Positions 6,583 to 12,305 of a DNA stretch of 12,305 bases are shown here, piece after piece. The notes below the pieces were generated by a model. It had not been told where the DNA came from. It ran no database searches and saw nothing but the letters and a program-made list of their open reading frames with translations. Source of the DNA: Baffinella frigidus (lineage: Eukaryota; Cryptophyceae; Cryptomonadales; Baffinellaceae); NCBI GenBank assembly GCA_026770585.1, contig MU646590.1:379553-391857 (forward strand), read 5' to 3'. The translations under genes and the position numbers were made by a program. Numbering within the stretch: the stretch's first letter is position 1; the number at the start of each line of letters is the position of its first letter.

Positions 6583-6831
6583 TATGCTTTAACCATGGGA
6601 TACCATGAGCCTCATAAAGGCTGACTTGGGTTCGGTGTGTGTGCGAGCGCGCTCCTTTTGGATTAACTCAAAAACCCCAAGAGAGCCCCTCTATTTTTTT
6701 GCTTCACGAGCATCTGCACTGGAGAGCCAAACGCGATCCGAAAGCAAAACTGCTTTTTCTGCAGATTGTTTTTACAGAAAGGCGTGTCGGTGGGCTATGT
6801 TGAGAGAATTCAAAAACCTAAAGGACCTAAA
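6583..6831 (+). repeat. Module copy R6 (nearly full)
   Basis: It follows R5 closely, so R5 and R6 form a direct tandem pair. It shares AACCATGGGATACCATGAGC, the Pro-coding middle, GATCCGAAAGCAAAACTGC and the closing CCTAAAGGACCTAAA. Confidence 0.78.
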
Positions 6832-6834
6832 ATG

Positions 6835-7125
6835 GTCCCAAGCAACCGTCGAGGATCAGTTTTGTTGGCCGGTGGCGAGTCAGAGCAGAGGAGAAGTCAT
6901 TCACTAGAGCCAATCTGGTAGGACTTGGCCAAAGCCAATTTCGAGAAGGACACTTTTGGGCGTGTAGTGTCTAAAATCAAAATTGTTTTCAAATTTTCAG
7001 TACAAATCAGCCGTTTACTAATAATTACAATTGTGGTTTAAAACAGAAGTTCGCTTGGGTCAAGTCCTACCCGGTTAGCTCTACCCTAGCAGGTCCACTC
7101 TCAGTCAGTCGTATCCATCATCCGC
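6835..7125. other. AT-richer unique spacer
   Basis: I see no gene, long repeat or RNA. The part at 6960-7040 is AT-rich. It separates the module array from the duplicated telomere-like units. Confidence 0.4.
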
Positions 7126-7130
7126 ACCTG

Positions 7131-7285
7131 CACGAATACTGTGTTGAAGAACTGACCAAAACCCCTTTACTCAAAACGTTGGGGTTTAGGGATTAGGGTT
7201 GAGGGCTTGGGGTTTGGGGTTGGGGTTTAAGCAGCAGCACAAATACTGTGTTGAAGAACTTACTATAACCCCTACACTTCAAACG

Positions 7286-7317
<32 letters not shown>

Positions 7318-7345
7318 GGTTTTGGGGGTTGAGGTTTGAGGGTTT
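7131..7345 (+). repeat. Duplicated unit carrying degenerate TTTAGGG DNA
   Basis: The words CACGAATACTGTGTTGAAGA (7131) and CACAAATACTGTGTTGAAGA (7239) start two units of about 100-108 bp. Each continues with ACCCCT, a short variable piece, then G-rich telomere-like repeats (7190-7228 and 7288-7345). The G-rich strand is the plus strand, opposite to the terminal telomere. Several G3-G4 runs are spaced to allow G-quadruplexes. Confidence 0.75.
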
Positions 7346-7930
7346 AGATGTCAACTCCGTTGACTGATAACGGATCCCCTGGCGTGCCCGAGACTTTCCC
7401 GGGAGGAGGTTCGCGCTGGGTCCTGTGACGGAGTTCCCCGTCATTCCTCCAAAAATGTCGCTGCCCACCCAGGCGCACGCGACGACGCACTCCCTTACAG
7501 GTCCTGAGGGCACGGAGAGCGATCCAGTGCAAGTGTCCTTCAGGTCCTTTAGGTTCTCCGAGCTCCCAACACAGGCGGATGTTAGCGTTGACCTTCGACA
7601 TTGAAACTGTGTAGGCGGACACCGGAACTTATCTTGCAGAAAGGCCATGGTGAGCCTCGGTCGGACAGGTGACGAGCCTCGGCAGTTGACTAATGAAGGT
7701 ATCTTTGGTCTCGCTTGTGTGTGGGCCCTGGCCTGCACGAGCACCAGGTGGTGGTCGTCAAGCGGTCGTGCACACGGGGGGCTTGATGTGATCCGAAAGG
7801 AAGCATGGCCTTTTTACAGAACAAGTTCCTGAGTCCGCCTATGGTGGGAGCTCGAAGAAACTAAAGGACCTAAAGGTTGCGCACGCACCGGCGGGAGGAG
7901 CGCAAGAGGGCAGCATGCCCGGGCACTCGC
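7346..7930. other. Mixed spacer with module fragments in both directions
   Basis: Bases 7535-7660 hold an inverted fragment of the GTTGGGAGCTC/CCTAAAGGA unit, and 7800-7880 hold a direct one. The rest is moderately GC-rich. The long minus-strand frame here is built from these repeats and the telomere-like DNA, so I do not call a gene. Confidence 0.5.
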
Positions 7931-8009
7931 CTGGTTCAGACAGGGGGGGGGGCTAAAGGTTACTGCCTGCAATGAATTCTAACTTTATCAAACCTTCCAG
8001 GTTGGATTC

Positions 8010-8315
8010 ATGAAGTTGATGGCGAATCGAGTTTTTGGATCGCAAGCACACAGCATATCTGCAGTAAATATGTTGGCAACTAGATTTGTACAGTTTAACG
8101 CCGGTGCGTCAAGAGGAATGCGTTTGTTTTGCGGAGAGTGCTTGCGTGTCCCAAGCATTTACTTTGTCAAATCTTCGCGCAAACATGGGAGTGACTACTC
8201 TCGCTTCTCTCTTAGGTCCTCACAAGTTAGCACCCTCTTTACTAGGTGGACCCCTCAGTCCAGTCTTTCTAGACATGCTAACACCATGTACACACCCGAC
8301 ACGTTAATAGGTTAA
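8010..8315 (+). CDS. Doubtful 101-residue frame truncated by a palindromic element
   Basis: The frame starts MKLMANRVFGSQ and its first 40 residues are rich in Arg, Ser and small residues, with few acids, somewhat like a mitochondrial presequence. I see no known domain. Its last five codons and its stop come from the palindromic element that begins at 8301, so if it was ever a gene it has been cut by that insertion. Composition is lower in GC than the supported genes. This may be chance. Confidence 0.15.
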   Translation: MKLMANRVFGSQAHSISAVNMLATRFVQFNAGASRGMRLFCGECLRVPSIYFVKSSRKHGSDYSRFSLRSSQVSTLFTRWTPQSSLSRHANTMYTPDTLIG

Positions 8316-8474
8316 CGTCCTGAAAACCGGGTAGTTAGGCATACGGCATTGCCTAGGACCTCCTACCGTAGGCCGAGGGATCCTAGGACCAAAAAGTCTC
8401 GACCTACGGTAGGAGGTCCTAGGCAATGCCGTAGGCCTAACTACCCCATTTTCAGGCCGTTCCCCTATTAACGT
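8301..8474. mobile_element. Full-length palindromic MITE-like element
   Basis: Two 77-bp arms (8301-8377 and 8398-8474) are inverted copies with about 7 mismatches (91 percent), around a 20-base loop. The ends read ACGTTAATAGG and CCTATTAACGT. The TTAA next to TAGG at each end could be a 4-base target duplication, as in piggyBac-type elements, or simply the arm end. It contains no reading frame. The inner and right 123 bases match 592-714 at about 96 percent. Confidence 0.85.
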
Positions 8475-8536
8475 ACGCGTCTGCGACCAGCATCGCTGCG
8501 AAGCGATCCACACAGCTAGAGAACGAGTCATTGCCA

Positions 8537-8640
8537 CGTCTTTAGGATGCAGGTACCTGGCTTCGAAATGGAAGTCTCGAGCTTTAGGATTGACGTTCCA
8601 AGCTTCATGGTGGATGTTTCAGCATTTGAGCTAAAACATG
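8537..8640 (+). repeat. 21-bp minisatellite A (SFxxDVx-type units)
   Basis: About five units with a 21-base period, each around AGCTTTAGGATTGACGTTCC. Translated in the open frame from 8547, they give 7-residue units GFEMEVS, SFRIDVP, SFMVDVS and AFELKHV, with alternating hydrophobic positions. The unit before 8547 has lost one base and is out of frame. Confidence 0.7.
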
Positions 8641-8768
8641 TGTGTGCAGGTCAAAACTGCCAGGATTCGCCCAGAAAGACTCAGGATTTACCCAAAAACT
8701 CAGGATTCGCCCAGAAAGACTCAGGATTCACCCAGAAAAACTCAGGATTCACTCAGAGCGACTCTTGA
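8547..8768 (+). CDS. Doubtful 73-residue frame made of two heptad repeat arrays
   Basis: The frame reads through minisatellite A and then minisatellite B, ending at the TGA after the last unit. Both arrays have a 21-base period, so they translate as 7-residue units of two different kinds (hydrophobic SFxxDVx, then polar SGFTQKD). Within B a 19-base unit shifts the frame, so the first two units are read differently from the rest. That argues against selection for a protein. A spliced gene could include this segment, but I see no supporting exon. Confidence 0.2.
   Translation: MQVPGFEMEVSSFRIDVPSFMVDVSAFELKHVCAGQNCQDSPRKTQDLPKNSGFAQKDSGFTQKNSGFTQSDS
8656..8763 (+). repeat. 21-bp minisatellite B (ACTCAGGATTC units)
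   Basis: Five units of ACTCAGGATTCRCCCAGAAA type, starting CAG at 8661, 8682, 8701, 8722 and 8743. Spacings are 21, 19, 21 and 21 bases, so one unit has lost two bases. Confidence 0.85.
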
Positions 8769-8934
8769 GAGAGTTTGCAAGTACCTTGTGCAGTGAAACA
8801 CCCTTTTCCCGCTAAAAACTGGGTGGAGTTGTTACTTAAAACTGCCGCCAGTGCCAGTAGTGTGCCAGTTTTATGGGTTGCCGAGCTTAAAACTAATGGG
8901 CCACCTTCACCTTGACTTGTCGGCCTCACTAGGA

Positions 8935-9527
8935 TTTAGGGTTCAGGGTGCAATGTTTAGGGTTGAGCGTTGAGGGTTTAGAGCTTGGAGTTTAGGGTTT
9001 AGGGTTCAGGGTTTGAAGTTTAGGGTTTAGAGTTTAGAGTTCAGGGTTTAGTGTTCATTGTTTAGGGCGTAGGATCTAGGGTTTAGATTTTAGAGTTCAG
9101 GGTTGAGGGTTTGAGGTTGAGGATTTAGGGTTCAGGATTCAATGTTTAGGGTTGAAGGTTGAGGGTTTAGAGCTGAGAGTTTAGAGTTGCGGGTTCAGGG
9201 TTTGAGGTTGATGGTTCAGGGTTTAAAGTTCAGGGTTCAGGGTCCAGGGTTTGGGGTTCAGGGTTTAGGGTTTAGCGTGTAGGGTTTACGGTTTCGGGTT
9301 TCGGGTTTAAGGTTTAGGGTCCAGGGTTTCGGGTTTCGGGTTTAAGGTTTAGGATTTAGGGTTAGGGTTTAAGGTTTAGGGTTTAGGGTTTAGTGTCAAG
9401 GGTTTAGAGTTAAGGGGTGTAGAGTGTAGGGGTTGGGGTCTAGGTTTTAGGGTGTAAGGGTTCAGGTTACAGGGTCAAGGTCTGGGGTTTAGGGTTTAGG
9501 GTTTAGGCTTTAGGGTTTAAGGTGTGG
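8935..9527 (+). repeat. Interstitial degenerate telomeric tract, TTTAGGG on plus strand
   Basis: About 590 bp of GGGTTTA, GGGTTCA, GGGTTGA and GGGTTTC variants. Short intact runs occur, for example near 9375-9395 and 9487-9510, among many substitutions. Orientation is opposite to the terminal array: this tract points as a right-hand chromosome end would. Degeneracy implies age or loss of telomerase maintenance. The edges are gradual on the left and fairly sharp on the right, near 9527. Confidence 0.88.
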
Positions 9528-10016
9528 AACTGTGAGGACGAGGACAAAAAAATGCGGATTGAGCGTCCCCCCTCATGCTCTTCAATTTTAATATATGCGG
9601 AGTGAGAGTTTTCTTTGACTTTCTTTATTTGTAGCCTCGCGCAACGACCCTCTTTTGGGGGGGGGCTGAAAGAGATACACTGCGTTTATTACGGGCCGAG
9701 ACCAACATGGCCACCACGTATTCCTCTTGGGCGAGCCATTATTTGAAGTGACCGAGCGAGGTGTGTGACGAGGTCCCTGAACCTAGGAAGAACCTGAGGA
9801 CCAAGATGTGGCTTGGGAGAAGCTCAGCAGAGAGGAGAGGGTGGTACGGGCGAGAGGGTGCATCGCAGGAATGACAAAGCTGTGCCCAACTCTACCACGA
9901 CTGATTGCAGTTAAAGGAAGGTAGTTTGAAGTTTACCCATACCGAAATCTGAAAACGCTCGCCTTTTCGTTCTTAATATTTAATATTGAAGAACAACTGT
10001 AAAAACGATCCACTTC
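9528..10016. other. Spacer between the internal telomere block and the gene pair
   Basis: No frame of note on either strand. It has a G9 run near 9656-9666, a TTTATT-rich patch at 9620-9635 and an AATATTTAATATT motif near 9975-9988. Palindromic elements and the ~290-bp module are absent, so the composition differs from the region left of 8935. Confidence 0.45.
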
Positions 10017-10189
10017 TTAATCATCGCCCTCGCTGCTCTCGCTGCTCTCGCTGCCCCCCCATCCTCCCCCTCGTGCCCCCCTCCCTCCTCCCCCTGAACT
10101 CAGATCCAGATGTGGCGTCATCTCGCCCTCAGATTCTGAATCAGAGCTGATCTCGCCCTCGGATGTACATTTTCTTATTTGCGAAGTGC
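10017..10189 (-). CDS. Possible acidic, Gly-rich C-terminal exon
   Basis: On the minus strand a pyrimidine-rich CTCCTGCCTCTACAG is followed by a frame coding STSQIRKCTSEGE, then a Ser/Glu/Asp-rich stretch, a Gly/Arg segment (GGGGRGARGGGWGG) and an acidic end (SESSESSEGDD) before TAA at 10017-10019. The acceptor-like sequence and the strong amino-acid bias suggest a real exon. Its phase (one leading base) would fit a donor at CAA|GTCGTC in the upstream minus-strand gene, so it may be an alternative last exon of that gene. It could also be simple-sequence coincidence. Confidence 0.3.
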
Positions 10190-10372
10190 TCCTGTAGAGG
10201 CAGGAGACTCTGAGCATGTTCCGGACGATCCTTCCCCAGGATGCGCGTGTGGAGGAGGATCACGCAGGCGCACACGATCGTTAAGTAAGGTGCGATATGG
10301 TACACTGCACGAACAAGCATCAAGAACACAGTCCACCCTGAGAGACGAGCAGCATGAAGAGAGTCACTGTAC

Positions 10373-10378
10373 TTTATT
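10373..10378 (-). terminator. Possible polyadenylation signal AATAAA
   Basis: AATAAA on the minus strand, about 120 bases after the stop at 10498-10500 of the spliced minus-strand gene. Position and strand fit the end of that transcript. A single hexamer is weak evidence. Confidence 0.35.
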
Positions 10379-10497
10379 CATACAGACAAGGCCGCAATGA
10401 GGCTGTGTCAAGTTATTTCTCAACGCCATTGGTCGAGCCTCAGTCGGGCCGCAATGCCCGAGCGAGCGCTGGCATGAGAGCTCTTGCGCAGCCTTGC

Positions 10498-10978
10498 TCA
10501 GAATGTGCGTGGGTTCCTGTCCGATTCCCCCTGAGCACCGGTCGACTGGCAGTGTGCACCAGACGACTTGCCCTTGAGCGTGTTGCCGGGGCCCTTGAAA
10601 GCTCCCAAGGCCTGCTCCCGGCGCTCTTCTGGCCCAGCGGGCTGCACCCCATCGAAGCGCTGGAACCTGTTGGCGACGGGCGATGCTATCAGTGAGCATG
10701 CACTGACAGCGCTGGAAGACGCGACACTCTGGGAAATGGGACCAGAGGGCGGGGCAGGCGTTGGGTGTCTGCACTGAGGGGGCGCACCGAAGCTTCCACT
10801 GCAGCGCAGGCTGGACCGACGGCCCCGTGTCTGCCTGCAGACGCAGATCACCAGATATTGTCAACGAGTGAATCAGGTGAGAGTAGGACATCACGCCAAT
10901 TGGTAAGGGGGCCGCGGTGGGGTCGTCGGGTGTGGGGGGTGGGATCAGGACCGTCATGGTGACCATCGAATCCGCCAT
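10498..10978 (-). CDS. Two-exon gene of unknown family with an F-x-G-x-G-x-x-L motif
   Basis: Exon 1 (10978-10788) starts at the ATG coding MADSMVTMTVLIPPPTP and ends with codon remnant CG before a GTGCGC donor. The intron would be 121 bases, ending CGTCGCCAACAG; exon 2 (10666-10498) continues in matching phase (CG+G, Arg) and ends at TGA, giving about 119 residues. Exon 2 contains FQRFDGVQPAGPEERREQAL followed by GAFKGPGNTLKGK. The last part resembles the SHP box by which UFD1, p47 and derlins bind the AAA ATPase Cdc48/p97, but the rest does not look like those families to me. The frame is also open upstream of the ATG as far as a TGA near 11058. It diverges from the RAB3GAP2-like gene, with 182 bases between start codons. 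An alternative 3' end joins the acidic exon at 10189. Confidence 0.45.
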
Positions 10979-11160
10979 CACCTTTTCGTTCAAATAGATC
11001 AGGGGATGATCTGGGTTGGGGGAGGGAGGGAGGCGCTTGGAGCCATTGCCACAAAGTCAGATTTTTTTTAAAGAGGGGCCGGGTTAAAAGTTGGAGCCAT
11101 TCAGGCTAAATCCAAAAGGATTTTAGCTGAGACCAACCTAAATCGAATTTTAAGCCCCAA
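10979..11160. promoter_or_regulatory. Shared spacer between divergent genes (candidate bidirectional promoter)
   Basis: The two start codons face away from each other across 182 bases. The spacer has an 11-bp direct repeat TTGGAGCCATT (11037-11047 and 11091-11101, period 54), a T8A3 tract near 11062-11072, and a hairpin GCTAAATCC/GGATTTTAGC at 11105-11127. No standard TATA box is evident. Some of this must be untranslated leader for both genes. Confidence 0.4.
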
Positions 11161-12305
11161 ATGGCTGCAGGCCAGGCGCCGCCGCTGGCGAGGGAGTGGA
11201 GCGAGGTGCTGAGCAGCGCAGCGCTGCGCAAGGAGGCGCTGGGCGACATGGGTTCGCTGGTGGGTGCCCTTTTCGGCCGGGATGACGACATCCCGGGTCC
11301 CGCGTGGCTCAAGTCGCCGCTCTCCGTCTCGCCCGGGGGTATGGCGGCGCTGGCGCGTGGCCGTGCCATTGCGTGGCGGCAGATGGGCAGCGACGCGCCC
11401 GACGTACAACCGCCCCGATGCCCACTCCGTTTTGGTGTGCTCCAGCGCTGCTACTGAGGAAGACAGAGGCAGAGTGGGCAGATAGGATCAGAGATTGCGT
11501 GCCGGTGCTGTGCAACGAAGCGCTGAGTGCTCCCTGTGCCCCCTCCACCCATCAATCTCCGCAGTCTGCATGGCTGCTTTGTTCTCTGTCCAGTCGCGTG
11601 TGTCGAATATCCGCACGAGACCCTCGACACTGAACCACCACCCCTGACGCAGGTCGTGCTGAACAACGAGGAGCGCAAGGACACGGGGTCGGACGCGGGG
11701 GACGGGGCTGACGAGGGGGGGGACAGCGACGCGGAGGACCTCACGGTTCGATCCCGAAACACGTCCACCTTCTCCCTCGTTTCCCACCGCGGGATGAGCA
11801 GCAACACCCCATCGGCATCGACGCACCTGCTCCAAACCAGCAGCCCCTGCGCCATCGAAGCCCGTGCTGAACACCAAGGAGCAGGTGACGGCGCTGCAGT
11901 GGGTCGAGGCGCAGCAGGATCCTCCGCGCTCTTCTGTTTCGGGGGGCGCGCCTGCAACAACGCCCACGCAGGTCCCCTTCACGCGCCCGATCCCTCTCCT
12001 TGCCGCACCGCCCCCAACGCGGCTCGAGCACGCTGTTGGCGATGCAGCAGCCGTGCACACGGTCCGCCTCCACACCGTGTGGCAACTTATCGGTAACGGT
12101 GTTGGACACCTCCCAAGAGTGTTGTACACAACCGCAAGCGTGTTGGACACTCCCCTAATCGTGTTGGATACCTCGGTGCAGCAGCAAGCCGGTCTCATGC
12201 AACCGCGTGACGCGCGTGTGATGCCTCCTCCTCCTAGGTGGCGCTGGCCGTGGGGTACGCGTCCGGGAGGCTGGCGTTGTTCGCACCCGACGGGGCACAG
12301 CTCGC
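11161..12305 (+). CDS. RAB3GAP2-like Rab3GAP regulatory subunit, N-terminal part (multi-exon, runs off window)
   Basis: The family partners the catalytic RAB3GAP1 subunit and regulates Rab3/Rab18 in membrane traffic; its N-terminal domain is a WD40-like propeller. The ATG at 11161 is the first after an in-frame TGA (11128-11130). Provisional exons, all phase 0: 11161-11403, 11653-11745, 11861-11935 (or to 11902) and 12238 onward. Exon 1 gives LSSAALRKEAL, then AWLKSPLSVSPGGMAALARG and a Trp; this matches the family pattern W-L-x-x-x-x-x-S-x-S-P with Ala-Arg ending the strand. Exon 2 is an acidic linker (DAGDGADEGGDSDAEDLT). Exon 3 gives TKEQVTALQWVEAQQDPP. Exon 4 gives VALAVGYASGRLALFAPDG, like the family's ..VVGFTSGYVRFYTENG.. 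strand. Acceptors ACGCAG and CTCCTCCTCCTAG are good; the donors GTACAA, GTTCGA and GTTTCG are weak. An in-frame TGA in intron 1 makes splicing necessary. Another WD40 family remains possible. Confidence 0.62.
12099..12181. repeat. 21-bp minisatellite inside a predicted intron
   Basis: Four units beginning GTGTTGGACAC at 12099, 12119, 12140 and 12161 (lengths 20, 21, 21, 21), with moderate divergence. They lie in the third intron of the RAB3GAP2-like gene and are open in several frames, which explains the long antisense frame here. Confidence 0.8.

Noticed and set aside
7193-7744. 183-residue minus-strand frame
   Set aside because: It ends in Pro/Gln-rich translation of telomere-like repeats and includes fragments of the dispersed module; no domain is visible.
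8656-8763. CRISPR-like array
   Set aside because: Units are contiguous 21-bp repeats with no unique spacers, in a eukaryotic context. It is a minisatellite.
10364-10993. Unspliced 209-residue minus-strand frame
   Set aside because: The first third looks coding, but the rest turns into Cys/His/Arg-rich sequence typical of intron read-through. The spliced two-exon model explains it better.
11451-12198. Long minus-strand frames opposite the RAB3GAP2-like gene
   Set aside because: They cross predicted introns and the 21-bp minisatellite, and no motif is seen. The plus strand has the family resemblance.
1-12305. tRNA, rRNA or transposase/reverse-transcriptase genes
   Set aside because: I looked for cloverleaf boxes, conserved rRNA stretches and catalytic motifs of these enzymes and found none. 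The mobile elements here are all non-autonomous.

Overview
The window looks like the left end of a nuclear chromosome of a eukaryotic alga. It opens with a telomere of CCCTAAA repeats (the plant-type TTTAGGG repeat read on its C-rich strand) and continues into about 11 kb of subtelomere that holds many repeats and few genes. Three observations support an alga with a plastid of secondary (red) origin: a protein with a signal peptide ending at a Phe-Ala-Pro site and followed by a thylakoid-type signal; GT-AG introns of about 100-300 bp; and the telomere type. A cryptophyte, haptophyte or stramenopile would fit. I cannot name the species from sequence alone.

Layout. 1-205: telomere, decaying inward. 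205-3110: nested palindromic elements, including three copies of a TA-flanked MITE-like family (1126-1659), a palindrome family with a CCTACCGTAGG core, a 40-bp perfect inverted repeat (811-902), and no convincing gene. 3143-3910 (minus): one intronless gene for a plastid, probably thylakoid-lumen-directed protein of unknown function. 4260-7880: a mosaic of a dispersed ~290-bp repeat module ending in 9-bp GGACCTAAA runs, present in both orientations and several truncated forms. 7131-7345: a duplicated unit carrying degenerate telomere-like DNA. 8301-8474: a complete palindromic element, about 96 percent identical to a truncated copy at 592-714. 8537-8763: two adjacent 21-bp minisatellites. 8935-9527: about 600 bp of degenerate TTTAGGG-like DNA in the opposite orientation to the terminal telomere, which suggests an old chromosome end or an inversion.

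Right of the internal telomere block the sequence becomes gene-like. Two genes appear to diverge from a 182-bp spacer. On the minus strand is a small spliced gene of unknown family (about 10978 down to 10498), with a possible further acidic, glycine-rich exon at 10017-10189. On the plus strand, from 11161 off the end of the window, is a multi-exon gene whose N-terminal domain resembles the regulatory (non-catalytic) subunit of the Rab3 GTPase-activating complex (RAB3GAP2), which would act in Rab18/Rab3 membrane traffic. Exon boundaries were read by eye and are provisional. The three supported genes show no functional link; the plastid gene lies isolated in the repeat zone.
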